Positions 19,530-27,959 of a DNA stretch of 64,000 nt are shown piece after piece (the first letter of the stretch is position 1; each line of letters opens with the position of its first letter). The notes below the pieces were generated by a model, which saw nothing but the letters and a program-made list of their open reading frames with translations, was not told where the DNA came from and ran no database searches. Origin of the DNA: Stappia sp. BW2 (GTDB lineage Bacteria; Pseudomonadota; Alphaproteobacteria; Rhizobiales; Stappiaceae); contig NZ_VIRG01000070.1 in the NCBI RefSeq assembly GCF_008107695.1, positions 372,001 to 436,000 on the forward strand, in the 5' to 3' direction. Position numbers and translations under genes: made by a program.

Positions 19530-19854
19530 TAGGCCTGTGCGACGAGCCTTCGCTCGTCGGTATCGGACAAGTGTTGCCTGAAGCCCTTGAACGGTCGTCA
19601 GAAAAGAAGCTGCCCTACCAACTCCAGCTTTCCAACAGTCTCCCCTCATCCTGAGCAAGCGCGAAGCGCTGTCTCGAAGGATGGGCTGCTTGCTCAAGAA
19701 TGTGTCGTCATCCTTCGAGACGCACGCAAGCGCGCTCCTCAGGATGAGGGAGATGTGTGTTACTGAGGCGGCGAGAGGGGAGGCGGTCCGGGCAATTCCA
19801 ACAGCGCTGTGTGCAGGCGAAAAGCAGGAGACCGGCAATCTGATTGCCAGCCGC
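19530..19854. other. Intergenic region with a pair of dispersed palindromic repeats
   Basis: Between the converging AsmA and RHH genes I see no gene. Two inverted copies of the CATCCTGAG...CTCGAAGGATG element fill the middle. Confidence 0.6.
19643..19750. repeat. Inverted pair of dispersed CATCCTGAG/CTCGAAGGATG elements
   Basis: Copy one (19643-19689) reads CCTCATCCTGAGC, a variable AAGCGCGAAGCGCT centre, then GTCTCGAAGGATGGGCT. Copy two (19707-19750) is the reverse: TCATCCTTCGAGAC, variable centre, then CTCAGGATGAGGG. The same element recurs at 25106-25211, three times in 33269-33680, and at 33821-33870. Confidence 0.85.
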
Positions 19855-20088
19855 TCATACCTTCGAAAGCTGTTCAGCTTCCTTTTGCACGCGTTTCAAG
19901 GCCCAGACCCTAACGGCCGAAGACAGCGGGTCTTCCGGATCGCGGTTGTCGTCGATCTCGGCGATCAGTCCTGCGAGGGACTTGTTTTCGGCATGAGCAT
20001 GGGCATCGACCACGTCCCAGAATTCGGTTTCCAGCGCCAGGCTGGTGCGGTGGCCGTGAAGGGAGAGGGAGCGTTTGAGCAAAGCCAT
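19855..20088 (-). CDS. Ribbon-helix-helix domain protein (RHH_4 type)
   Basis: A 77-residue protein matching the alphaproteobacterial ribbon-helix-helix family: a short beta strand KRSLSLHGHRTSLAL, then helices FWDVVDAHAHAENKSLAGLI and a conserved SSAVRVWALKRVQ tail. Such proteins are presumed DNA-binding dimers; no target is known. It is the last gene of the sspB - DUF4169 - RHH run, six bases after the DUF4169 stop. Confidence 0.8.
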   Translation of the reverse strand: MALLKRSLSLHGHRTSLALETEFWDVVDAHAHAENKSLAGLIAEIDDNRDPEDPLSSAVRVWALKRVQKEAEQLSKV

Positions 20089-20094
20089 TGGCGA

Positions 20095-20358
20095 TCAGTC
20101 GCCGTCGCCGGACGGGTCCAGGCCGGGCTTTTCTGCATTGGACTTTGAAGGGGCGGATGTTTCGGCTTCCGGGCCATGAGGCTCTTCCAGCAAATGCCCG
20201 TCGACATGAGCTTCCAGTGTCTCCCGGCGCTGGCGGGCAGCGTCGCGTTCAGCTTTGGACCGGCCATACTTGCGCCGATTGTCTTCGGCGGACTTGTCCT
20301 TGTCCTCACGCTTCTTTTGTTTGCGCGCCATGCGCAGATTGATGATCTCCGCGCTCAT
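20095..20358 (-). CDS. DUF4169 family protein
   Basis: An 87-residue, very charged protein with the DUF4169 start MSAEIINLRMARKQKKR and the following RRKYGRSKAERD segment. Function is unknown. It lies between sspB and the RHH gene on the same strand with small gaps, an arrangement I associate with Hyphomicrobiales, so the three are probably co-transcribed. Confidence 0.8.
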   Translation of the reverse strand: MSAEIINLRMARKQKKREDKDKSAEDNRRKYGRSKAERDAARQRRETLEAHVDGHLLEEPHGPEAETSAPSKSNAEKPGLDPSGDGD

Positions 20359-20375
20359 GGGAAAGGCTCCCGATT

Positions 20376-20951
20376 TCAGGTCTTCTTGCGGAAGGCGTCC
20401 AGGGAAACGACTTCGCCGCCACCGTCACTGTTTTCCGTGGCCTGAGCGGCAGGTTTGGATTTCTGTTCGCCGGAGGCTGCTTCCTGGTTGCCGGTGCCAT
20501 CGTCCTGTTTGGCGTCGCTGCCTTCAAGCTCCTGCTCGGCCTTGGCAAGTTCTTCCACCGCTTCCAGCAGTTCTTCCGGCAATTCTTCCGCCGTCTTGCC
20601 TGGATCGAACTCCAGAGCGAACTGCACGGATGGATCGAAAAAGCCCTTGATGGCGGAGAAAGGCACCAGCAGCTTTTCCGGCACGCCGCCGAAGGACAGG
20701 CCAACTTCGAACGCATGTTCGCCGATGGCGAGATCCCAGAACTGATGTTGCAGTACGATGGTCATTTCCTGCGGGTAGCGCTCCTTGAGTCGCTGGGAAA
20801 TGCGCACGCCCGGGGCATTGGTGTCGAACGCGATGTAGAAGTGGTGGTCTCCGGGCAGCCCGGTTCGACCGACTTCGGCAAGTATTTTCTTCACCGCTCC
20901 ACGCAGCGCGTCCTGGATCAGAATATCGTATCGCAGAAGGTCTTCAGACAT
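20376..20951 (-). CDS. sspB: SspB-alpha, ClpXP adaptor for SsrA-tagged proteins
   Basis: Adaptor that tethers SsrA-tagged substrates to the ClpX unfoldase. The N-terminal substrate-binding domain shows DLLRYDILIQDALRGAVKKI, HFYIAFDTNAPGVRIS and the strand pattern EMTIVLQHQFWDL; FEVGLSFGGVPEKLLVPF ends the domain. A low-complexity acidic linker rich in E, Q and A follows, then the tail ENSDGGGEVVSLDAFRKK, which would dock on ClpX. The frame reaches 20996 but the family begins MSEDLLRYD, so I use the ATG at 20951. The tmRNA gene lies immediately upstream on the same strand, so tag and adaptor genes are neighbours. Confidence 0.9.
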   Translation of the reverse strand: MSEDLLRYDILIQDALRGAVKKILAEVGRTGLPGDHHFYIAFDTNAPGVRISQRLKERYPQEMTIVLQHQFWDLAIGEHAFEVGLSFGGVPEKLLVPFSAIKGFFDPSVQFALEFDPGKTAEELPEELLEAVEELAKAEQELEGSDAKQDDGTGNQEAASGEQKSKPAAQATENSDGGGEVVSLDAFRKKT

Positions 20952-21012
20952 CAGGTTTCGTCGAATCTCGCTGGAAAAGTCCACTATCAGGAGCACATTG
21001 ACGGTCCGAGAT

Positions 21013-21033
21013 CAAAAAGAAAAGGCTCTTTTC
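21013..21033 (-). terminator. Probable terminator downstream of the tmRNA gene
   Basis: Read on the minus strand: stem GAAAAG / CTTTTC with a three-base loop and a T run. It lies between the end of the coding piece of tmRNA and sspB. The stem is short and AT-rich, so the call is moderate. Confidence 0.5.
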
Positions 21034-21079
21034 CGAGTGAACCCAGATTAATGTGTGCAACCGGGCAATCACCGCCCGC

Positions 21080-21425
21080 AACTCCCGCAACCTATTTAGG
21101 ACGTTTCAAATACATGGGAAGATCAAGTGGAGGCTTCTGTTGCCAGGTGCCTCCGAACCCCGCCCGTGAGTGCTACCTCAAAGGACTTAGTGGACTACCG
21201 GCGCAGCGTTACGCTGCGACAGCGTTGTCCATAGCATAGTTGTCATTTGCAACTATTAAGAGAGCCCGATAACGGTGGTACAATGCCGAGCAAAAGCACA
21301 GTCTTTACGCCCTCGTCGATCCTATTTCGCCCCCGCCGAAACCCATGAAGTTTCTGAAGCTTAGCCTCATGGGCTTGGGTGGAGGCGCCGGGTACCGCCC
21401 CCGGGTCCGATAGGTTTATTTCACT
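21080..21425 (-). ncRNA. ssrA: tmRNA, circularly permuted two-piece form
   Basis: Rescues stalled ribosomes by acting as tRNA-Ala and then as mRNA for a degradation tag. Reading the minus strand from 21425, the acceptor piece comes first. Its T arm is CCGGG-GGCGGTA-CCCGG, and the 3' acceptor strand CGCCTCC with following ACC is at about 21372-21385. An intervening segment of about 40 bases follows, to be excised. The coding piece then starts at about 21334 with GGGGGCGAAATAGGATCGAC, whose first seven bases pair with CGCCTCC. The tag frame is at 21209-21250 (ANDNYAMDNAVAA). The coding piece ends near 21089-21095, where ATAGGTT pairs with AACCTAT at the start of the acceptor piece. Exact processed ends are estimates. 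Confidence 0.9.
21209..21250 (-). CDS. ssrA: SsrA proteolysis tag reading frame within tmRNA
   Basis: Thirteen codons and TAA: ANDNYAMDNAVAA, decoded after the alanine carried by tmRNA. The ANDNYA start and the AVAA end agree with alphaproteobacterial tags; the final AA is the ClpX recognition signal and ANDNYA is the SspB-binding part. Confidence 0.9.
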   Translation of the reverse strand, partial: ANDNYAMDNAVAA

Positions 21426-21650
21426 GACCATTTATTGCCATAGCTGGCGAACCAGCAGTCCTGATATAAGGGCTTCGGTCTTGAATTGAAAGAGGCTTCT
21501 GGCAATCCGCGTCGTTTGCCGGCTTGGTTTGCGGCCGGTCTTCCACAGTACGCCCAAGTTGGGGAAAGTGCAGGGAAGGGGCTGTCTTTTCGGGAAAATC
21601 TGCCAAGTTACCCTCAAACTCCAGATCTCCCGACCGCGAAGGCTTCCGCC

Positions 21651-22445
21651 GTGCAGCAATATCTCGATCTCTTGTCAAAAATACTGGACGAAGGCGTTGA
21701 CCGGGGCGACAGGACCGGAACGGGCACGCGCTCGATCTTCGGCCACCAGATGCGCTTCGATCTCTCAAAAGGCTTTCCCTGCACAACGACCAAGAAGCTG
21801 CACCTGAAGTCGATCATTCACGAGCTTTTGTGGTTTCTGGCTGGCGATACCAACATCCGGTATCTGAAGGAAAACGGCGTGAAGATCTGGGACGACTGGG
21901 CGGACGAGAAAGGCGAGCTCGGGCCGGTCTACGGTTACCAGTGGCGGTCCTGGCCTGCGCCGGACGGACGGTCCATCGACCAGATCGCCAATCTCCTCAA
22001 GATGATCCGGACAAATCCGGAAAGCCGGCGGCTGATCGTGTCGGCCTGGAACCCGGCGCTGGTCGACGAGATGGCCCTGCCGCCGTGCCATTCGCTGTTC
22101 CAGTTTTACGTGGCCAACGGCAAGCTCTCCTGCCAGCTTTACCAGCGCTCGGCGGACGTCTTCCTGGGCGTGCCTTTCAACATCGCCTCCTATGCGCTTT
22201 TGACCATGATGGTGGCGCAGGTGACCGGCCTGAAACCCGGTGACTTCGTGCACACCTTCGGCGATGCGCATCTTTATTCAAATCACTTCGACCAGGCCCG
22301 CGAACAGCTCAAGCGCTCGCCCCGGACCTTGCCGGAAATGAAGATCAATCCGGATGTTACGGATCTCTTTGCGTTCAAGTTCGAGGACTTCGAACTGACC
22401 GGCTACGATCCGCTTCCGCATATAGCGGCGCCGATCGCAGTCTGA
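21651..22445 (+). CDS. thyA: Thymidylate synthase
   Basis: Makes dTMP from dUMP with methylene-tetrahydrofolate. The 264 residues counted from GTG at 21651 ([15 protein letters not shown]) match the standard ThyA length exactly, while the frame extends 55 codons upstream to 21486 without family character. Conserved [23 protein letters not shown], the catalytic Cys146 in [11 protein letters not shown], and [17 protein letters not shown] are all present. It is divergent from ssrA. Its metabolic partner folA is 5.5 kb downstream, separated by five unrelated genes. Confidence 0.95.
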   Translation: MQQYLDLLSKILDEGVDRGDRTGTGTRSIFGHQMRFDLSKGFPCTTTKKLHLKSIIHELLWFLAGDTNIRYLKENGVKIWDDWADEKGELGPVYGYQWRSWPAPDGRSIDQIANLLKMIRTNPESRRLIVSAWNPALVDEMALPPCHSLFQFYVANGKLSCQLYQRSADVFLGVPFNIASYALLTMMVAQVTGLKPGDFVHTFGDAHLYSNHFDQAREQLKRSPRTLPEMKINPDVTDLFAFKFEDFELTGYDPLPHIAAPIAV

Positions 22446-22458
22446 TCGAGAGAACCGG

Positions 22459-23844
22459 TCAGGCGACCTCGAACCAGGTCATCATGCCGGAGGCCGCATG
22501 TCCGAGCATGTGGCAATGGATCAGCCATTTTCCCGGATTGTCTGCAACAAAGGCGATCTTGACCGTCTCGCGCGGTTGGCTGGTAAAGGTGTCACGCCAG
22601 TCAGCGTGTTCCAGTGTCGTGCCATTGCGCTCAATCACCCGGAAATGGTGACCATGCAGGTGGATTGCATGGGGGAAGGCCGTGTCGTTCCGGCTTTCCA
22701 GAAGGATCGTGTCGCCACGCTTTGCGGAAAACATCGGATCGCCTTCCATCCCCGCGACGCCATTGAAGGCCCAGAAGAGACCTTCGGACATCATCTGGCG
22801 CATGTCCATCTGGGTGCCGTTTTTCATCATTGACTGCATGCCGCCCATGGCGCCACCCGCCATCACCAGTGGCAGTTTTCGTGGGGAACCCAGATCGGGT
22901 TCCGGCAGCCGGTTGGGTGGTGGCAGCACCAGCGGCAGATCTTTGCTTTCGGTTTCCGAAATCACGAAATTGGCAAAGGTGAAGGGTTTGCCGGTCATCA
23001 TCTCGAACGGCAGCTTGCCGGTTTCCTGAGGACGCAGCACCAGATCCATGCGCTGCGCCGGGGCCAGTTGCACGGTTCCCTCGACATCCCGCACTGTCTC
23101 AAAGGTTTGTCCGTCCAGCCCAATCAGCCTGGCGCCGAACCGTGCCGGGGCAAGATCGAGAATGCGTGCGCTCGAGGCATTGATCAGCCGCAGCCGGTGC
23201 CACCGATCCTTTTTCAACGCAATGTCCGGCATCGAAACGCCGTTGATGGTCAGCCAGTTGCCCAGCCGTCCGGCATGGGCGAAATCGTGCATGGCACCAA
23301 AGCTGGCGGTATCCAGAACGCCGTTTTCGTCCAGACGCCAATCGCTGAGGATGAGCGTGATGTCGCAGTCCGGATCAAAGGACGGCGCTTCATCCTCGAC
23401 GATCAGGGCGCCAGAGAGGCCGCGGGGCACCTGGTTCCAGCTCATGTTGTGGGCGTGGTACCAGAAGGTGCCTGCATCCGGCACAACAAAGTCGTAGTTG
23501 AAGCTTTCTCCGGGGGCGACAGGGGGCTGGGTCAGCCCGGCAACACCGTCCATGGCATTGTCAATGCGGATACCGTGCCAGTGGACCGAGGTCGGTTCGT
23601 CCAGGTTGTTTGTGAAGCGCACTCTGACACGTTCGCCGCGTTTGACCCGGATCTGCGGTCCGGGCAGGCGATCATTGTAGAGCCAAAGGTCGGAGAGACC
23701 GCCGTCCTTGCCATAGAGACGGGCCTGTCCCTTGGCTGCGGTGAGGTCGAAAAGACCCGCTTCGGTTTTTGCCAGAGCGAAGACGGGCGACACGGCAGCC
23801 ATGCATCCGGCTGCGGAGGCTTTCAAGAACGAACGGCGATCCAT
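22459..23844 (-). CDS. Tat-exported multicopper oxidase with Met-rich segment
   Basis: A blue copper oxidase of 461 residues, exported by the Tat pathway (RRSFLKASAAG at residues 3-13). All four copper motifs are present: HWHG near 88-91, WYHAHNMSW near 129-136, HAIHLHGHHF, and HCHMLGHAASGMM, which supplies the type 1 Cys, two His and Met. A methionine-rich stretch at about 320-350 (MAGGAMGGMQSMMKNG and further Met) resembles the Met-rich segment of CueO, so Cu(I) oxidation in copper tolerance is the likeliest role, by inference. No copper ATPase or regulator gene is adjacent. It converges with thyA. Confidence 0.9.
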   Translation of the reverse strand: MDRRSFLKASAAGCMAAVSPVFALAKTEAGLFDLTAAKGQARLYGKDGGLSDLWLYNDRLPGPQIRVKRGERVRVRFTNNLDEPTSVHWHGIRIDNAMDGVAGLTQPPVAPGESFNYDFVVPDAGTFWYHAHNMSWNQVPRGLSGALIVEDEAPSFDPDCDITLILSDWRLDENGVLDTASFGAMHDFAHAGRLGNWLTINGVSMPDIALKKDRWHRLRLINASSARILDLAPARFGARLIGLDGQTFETVRDVEGTVQLAPAQRMDLVLRPQETGKLPFEMMTGKPFTFANFVISETESKDLPLVLPPPNRLPEPDLGSPRKLPLVMAGGAMGGMQSMMKNGTQMDMRQMMSEGLFWAFNGVAGMEGDPMFSAKRGDTILLESRNDTAFPHAIHLHGHHFRVIERNGTTLEHADWRDTFTSQPRETVKIAFVADNPGKWLIHCHMLGHAASGMMTWFEVA

Positions 23845-24004
23845 CGGCCACCTTCCTCAAGCTGAGTTTCTTCATTGGAATATGGTGGTTCCAGTTAGGG
23901 GAAGGTCAAGCACCGTTCCAAGAAGAAAACACGTCAAATAGTGCTCGCATTTGTTGAAGAAACTACCGACATTTCCTCCCGGTTTTGCCAAAAGAGGTCC
24001 GCTC

Positions 24005-25075
24005 ATGAATTCCAGCGCCGGTCTGTCGCTTTCACCCCACGCAGTAACAGCTGAACGCCGTGGGTTCGACACCGCCATGGGGCGCAAGCTTTGCGCCGGT
24101 GTGGAGGCAGGCTTGCTGCCGCATCTTCATGCCGTGCTTGCGGAGCGGGGTGGTGAAACGGTTCTGGAAAGCTATGGCACGGGGCCGGACGAAAACTGGG
24201 GCCGCCCGATCGGGGACGTGACGTTCGGTGCCGAAACCCTTCACGACCTGCGCTCGGTCACCAAGTCCATCGTCAGCCTGCTTTATGGCATCGCGCTGGA
24301 GCGGGGGGAGGTGCCGACACTGGATACGCCGATCCTGGAGCTCTTTCCTGAATATGCGGATCTTGCCGGAGATCCGAAACGCAGGGAGCGGACCATAGAG
24401 CACGCTTTGACCATGTCGCTCGGCATGGAGTGGGACGAGACCCGGCCGTACACCGATCCGGAAAACAGCGAGGTCGCCATGGAAATGGCCCCGGACAGAT
24501 ATCGCTACATTCTGGAGCGGCCGTTGGTGGAGGACCCGGGCCGGCGCTGGATCTACAGCGGCGGGGCGACCGCCCTTGTGGGCGAGATCCTGCAACGGGG
24601 CACGCGGCAGAAGCTTGCCGACTATGCGAGGGACCGTTTGTTCGCTCCGCTCGGTATAACGCAGTTCGATTGGTCTATCGGCCGGGATGGAACCCATTCG
24701 CCGGCGTCCGGGCTGAGGCTCAGCGCCCCAGACCTGCTCAAGATCGGACGTCTGGTCCTCAACAATGGCATCTGGGAAGGCAAGCAGATCATTCCCGAGG
24801 CCTGGCTGCGGGCATCGCTGCAGCCGCTCATCGAAACAAGCGAGGGGCCAGGATACGGCTATTTCTGGTTCTGCGGTCAGGCACCGGTACCGGCACTTGG
24901 CGGGCCGACGCGCTGGTTCGCCGGCTTCGGCAATGGCGGTCAGCGGCTATGGCTGTGTCCCAAGGCCGATGTGGCAGCCGTCATCTACTCCGGAAACTAT
25001 AATACCTGGACTGCCTGGATCCCGCCGACCCGGGTCTGGAGCGAGATCATTCTGGCCAATTTGCGGGAAGCTTAG
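24005..25075 (+). CDS. Serine hydrolase, class C beta-lactamase family
   Basis: A 356-residue protein of the beta-lactamase/D-alanine carboxypeptidase fold. The nucleophile motif SVTK is in LRSVTKSIVSLLYGIALERG, and the second-motif tyrosine is probably in WIYSGGATALVGE; near the end GGPTRWFAGFGNGGQRLW takes the place of KTG. There is no clear signal peptide, so it is likely a cytoplasmic esterase or amidase rather than a resistance enzyme. The frame opens at 23951, but ATG at 24005 has AGAGGT upstream and begins MNSSAGLSLSPH. It is divergent from the multicopper oxidase. Confidence 0.85.
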   Translation: MNSSAGLSLSPHAVTAERRGFDTAMGRKLCAGVEAGLLPHLHAVLAERGGETVLESYGTGPDENWGRPIGDVTFGAETLHDLRSVTKSIVSLLYGIALERGEVPTLDTPILELFPEYADLAGDPKRRERTIEHALTMSLGMEWDETRPYTDPENSEVAMEMAPDRYRYILERPLVEDPGRRWIYSGGATALVGEILQRGTRQKLADYARDRLFAPLGITQFDWSIGRDGTHSPASGLRLSAPDLLKIGRLVLNNGIWEGKQIIPEAWLRASLQPLIETSEGPGYGYFWFCGQAPVPALGGPTRWFAGFGNGGQRLWLCPKADVAAVIYSGNYNTWTAWIPPTRVWSEIILANLREA

Positions 25076-25105
25076 CCTCGCCTGATAATCTCGAAACCAA
25101 GACGA

Positions 25106-25211
25106 CCTCATCCTGAGGAGCGAGCCTGCTCGCGTCTCGAAGGATGGGCCCCAGGCGCAGAATATGCCGCCCATCCTTCGAGACAGCGCTGCGCGCTTCC
25201 TCAGGATGACG
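25106..25211. repeat. Inverted pair of dispersed CATCCTGAG/CTCGAAGGATG elements
   Basis: Copies at 25106-25150 and 25169-25211 in opposite orientation, with the same ends as at 19643-19750 and different centres (GAGCGAGCCTGCTCGC; AGCGCTGCGCGC). The pair lies between two converging genes. Confidence 0.85.
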
Positions 25212-25286
25212 GGGAAGGAGGGGAGGTTGGGTTCAGCTCAGCGTGGTTGCACTGATCGTCCATGCGGGCGGAAGCTCGAAGGGCTT

Positions 25287-26645
25287 TCACCCCTGCCGAT
25301 GCGCCTTGATCAAATCCCGGTACCACAGTGCGCTGTTCTTGAGCGTGCGAACCTGGGTGTCGTAATCCACGTGGACGACGCCGAAACGCATTCTGTAGCC
25401 TTCGGCCCACTCGAAATTGTCCATCAGGCTCCAGAGGAAATACCCTTTCACCGGCACCCCGGCCTCGCGCGCATCGGCGATGGCTCCGAAGTGTTTTTCC
25501 AGGTAGTCGATCCGGCGCTGGTCATTGATGACACCGTCCTGCGGCTCGTCATTGTAGCAGGCGCCATTTTCGGTGATGTAGCAGTCCGGCAGGGAATAGC
25601 GGCTGTTCACATCCTTCAGGAGATCCGACAGGCCCTTTTCATGGACTTCCCAGCCGATATCGGTCAGTTCCGGGCCGGGAACCGGCGGCACCGTCTCGGC
25701 CATCGGATAAACAGCGCCAGCATTGGTGTCTGCTTTCACCCGCAGCGGGGTGTAGTAGTTCAGACCCCACCAGTCGAGAGGCTGATGAATGGTCTTCAGA
25801 TCACCGTCGCGAATGTCCATGTGTTGGCCGAAGGCGTCGAGCACTTCCGCCGGATAGCTTCCCTGGAACATCGGTTCAAAGAAAATGCCGTTGTTGAACT
25901 GGAAGGCCCGTTCTGCTGCTTCCCTGTCTCGGGGGGCGTCGCTGGCCGGATAAACGGAATGCGCGTTGATGACGATGCCCATCGGCAGATCCGGTTTCAC
26001 CGAGCGGGCAGCCTGCACACCAAGGCCATGCGCCAGGTTCAGCGTGTGCACGCTGGCCGCGAAGGCTTCGACGCTTTTTTCGCCGGGGGCATGAATGCCG
26101 TAAAGGTGGCTGAGATGGCAGATGCACCAGGGCTCGTTGATCGTTGCCAGGGCGTCCATACGGTCGCCAAGCCGTCTGACGACAACTTCAACATAGTCCG
26201 CAAAGGCTTCCGCGGTGCTGCGGGCCGTCCAGCCGCCGTCGCCCGCCAGGGTCAGCGGCAGGTCCCAGTGGTAAAGGGTCGGATAGACCTTCAGGCCGCG
26301 TGCAACCATGCCATCGATCAGCCGGTCATAGAAGTCGAGGCCCTTATCGTTCACCGGGCCACGGCCATCCGGAAGTATGCGCGGCCAGGCGATGGAAAAG
26401 CGGTAGGCGTCGACACCGAGTGACTTGATCAGATCGAGATCACTTTCCCAAAGATGATAGTGGTCGCAGGCCGTATCGCCCGAATGCTGCTGGTAAACGC
26501 GCCCCGGCATCTTGGAAAAGGCATCCCAGATGCAGGGCTTGCGGCCGTCTTCGCGGGTTGCGCCTTCGATCTGATAGGCGGCGGTTGCAACGCCGAACAG
26601 GAAATCACCGGGAAAGCGGAGTGCGAGATCTTTGGGAGCTGCCAT
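25287..26645 (-). CDS. Beta-glucosidase, glycoside hydrolase family 1
   Basis: Hydrolyses beta-glucosides such as cellobiose in the cytoplasm. The 452 residues have the normal GH1 length. The N-terminal signature FLFGVATAAYQIEGA, the acid/base glutamate in TINEPWC, the nucleophile glutamate in YITENGA, and the glycone-binding YFLWSLMDNFEWAEGY are all present. No sugar transporter or regulator gene lies next to it, which is unusual for a GH1 gene in this group. A perfect 12-base palindrome 47 bases before the start codon (26692-26703) fits a LacI-family operator. Confidence 0.94.
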   Translation of the reverse strand: MAAPKDLALRFPGDFLFGVATAAYQIEGATREDGRKPCIWDAFSKMPGRVYQQHSGDTACDHYHLWESDLDLIKSLGVDAYRFSIAWPRILPDGRGPVNDKGLDFYDRLIDGMVARGLKVYPTLYHWDLPLTLAGDGGWTARSTAEAFADYVEVVVRRLGDRMDALATINEPWCICHLSHLYGIHAPGEKSVEAFAASVHTLNLAHGLGVQAARSVKPDLPMGIVINAHSVYPASDAPRDREAAERAFQFNNGIFFEPMFQGSYPAEVLDAFGQHMDIRDGDLKTIHQPLDWWGLNYYTPLRVKADTNAGAVYPMAETVPPVPGPELTDIGWEVHEKGLSDLLKDVNSRYSLPDCYITENGACYNDEPQDGVINDQRRIDYLEKHFGAIADAREAGVPVKGYFLWSLMDNFEWAEGYRMRFGVVHVDYDTQVRTLKNSALWYRDLIKAHRQG

Positions 26646-26691
26646 GGAAATTCATCTTGAGTGAGAACGCGACTGGGACGGTCATAGGTCT

Positions 26692-26703
26692 CAAAGCGCT
26701 TTG
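26692..26703 (-). promoter_or_regulatory. LacI-family-type operator upstream of GH1 gene
   Basis: CAAAGCGCTTTG is a perfect palindrome with the central GCGC and AAA/TTT flanks typical of LacI/GalR-family sites. It lies 47 bases before the beta-glucosidase start and just downstream (in transcription sense) of TTGATC, a possible -35 element. Confidence 0.6.
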
Positions 26704-26753
26704 GATCAAGTGATTTCATCATCCATTGCTGATCTTGCTTTCCGTCCTGTTCG

Positions 26754-27437
26754 TCAGCTTGGCGCGCCGTGAAGGCTCATCAGCCAGTACCAGAACGGCA
26801 GGGCCGGTTCGATGGCCCGCGCAATTGCCTCATGGCCGTCCAGCCCCTGCACAGAGCCGGTATCCCGCAGATCGCGCCAGACGGCGAGGCCTTTGTGACG
26901 GGCGAGATCCTTGAGCGGATGATCGGCCGGGAAACCGCGCGCAGGTTTGGCAAGATCAGGCTTGGAGAGGTCAAAGCCGCTGTCCGTCAACTGGTCGATC
27001 AGGCGATGGATGTCCTCGCCCTCCTGTGTCTCGAGCCTCTGGAGGTAGGTCCCGAGCATCGGTTTTGAAAATTGCATGCAGCCTGTGCCGGTTCGCACGT
27101 GATCGCTTTCCACGGACAGAAAGAAGCTCGGCGGCTGTGCGTCCTTGCCCTGGAAGGCTGCTCCCTTCGGCCAGAAGGCCATGCGGATATGGGTGTTGTA
27201 GGGTGTCTTGTCCTTGGAAAAACGCAGATCCCGGTTCATGCGGAACTGCTTTGAGGTGAGGTCATGCTTGCTGAGCCGGGAGAGGCTTTCAGCAAGCCTG
27301 CCGCGAACCGCGTCGGCGGGCTCCTTGATGAAGCGCTGATAGTCGGCCTTGTGAGCCTCGAACCAGTCCCTTGTGTTGTTGGCAGCGAGTTCTTCCAGAA
27401 AGCGGAAGGTTTCGGGCCGGAAGCCGAAGGCGCTCAT
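26754..27437 (-). CDS. DUF2461 family protein (TIGR02453)
   Basis: A 227-residue protein with the family landmarks FRFLEELAANNTRDWFEAHK near the start, FRMNRDLRFSKDKTPYNTHI in the middle and GLAVWRDL near the end. Its biochemical role is unknown. Its ATG overlaps the stop of the upstream TfoX-N gene by four bases (ATGA, 27434-27437), so the two are translationally coupled. Confidence 0.85.
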   Translation of the reverse strand: MSAFGFRPETFRFLEELAANNTRDWFEAHKADYQRFIKEPADAVRGRLAESLSRLSKHDLTSKQFRMNRDLRFSKDKTPYNTHIRMAFWPKGAAFQGKDAQPPSFFLSVESDHVRTGTGCMQFSKPMLGTYLQRLETQEGEDIHRLIDQLTDSGFDLSKPDLAKPARGFPADHPLKDLARHKGLAVWRDLRDTGSVQGLDGHEAIARAIEPALPFWYWLMSLHGAPS

Positions 27438-27808
27438 GTTGCTGCCTTTCCGGGGTTCGGTTTTTTGGGCTTTGCGGCCTTGGGTGGCAGACTGGCGGCA
27501 TAGGATCTTGCCATGTCGATCCAGCTTTTCAGATCGTCGTCGTTTTCGATCCCTTCCGCGGCCACCCGGATGAAGCCGGGCATGAGCCGGTCACCTATCT
27601 GGCAGACGGAAGCAAAAGGCTTTGCAAGCGCGTCGGCCTGCTGCCCGGTGCCGACACGTGCCATCAGCCCGCGTCTGGAGACACATACCGTCATGTTGCC
27701 GTTGATCATGAAGCAGGTGGAGCCGAACATGCGTTTCTGTTCGACTTTGTCGTCCGGAATCAACGCTCGGGTGCGTTCGATCAGGACGGTTTCCATCAGG
27801 TCGGACAT
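27434..27808 (-). CDS. TfoX N-terminal domain protein
   Basis: A 124-residue protein of the TfoX/Sxy N-terminal family: KRMFGSTCFMINGNMTVCVS and RGLMARVG are the recognisable core. It has no C-terminal TfoX domain, so a role in competence like that of Sxy should not be assumed. The lysine- and proline-rich tail (PPKAAKPKKPNPGKA) may bind nucleic acid. It forms a two-gene unit with DUF2461 and is divergent from folA. Confidence 0.8.
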   Translation of the reverse strand: MSDLMETVLIERTRALIPDDKVEQKRMFGSTCFMINGNMTVCVSRRGLMARVGTGQQADALAKPFASVCQIGDRLMPGFIRVAAEGIENDDDLKSWIDMARSYAASLPPKAAKPKKPNPGKAAT

Positions 27809-27959
27809 TGCCAGGGTCTCCTGGTTGCGTTGGTACAGTCTCCAGGACGTGTCAACGGGCCTTTATCCGACAGCCTGGACAGAAAAAATGTCTGGGGTTT
27901 TTCATGGCTCCCGTTTCCATGCTAGGAGGCCTTGATTGAATTGGAAATCGGATTCGGAG

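Noticed and set aside
27434..27808. TfoX domain protein as a competence regulator
   Set aside because: Only the N-terminal TfoX domain is present and there are no competence genes nearby.
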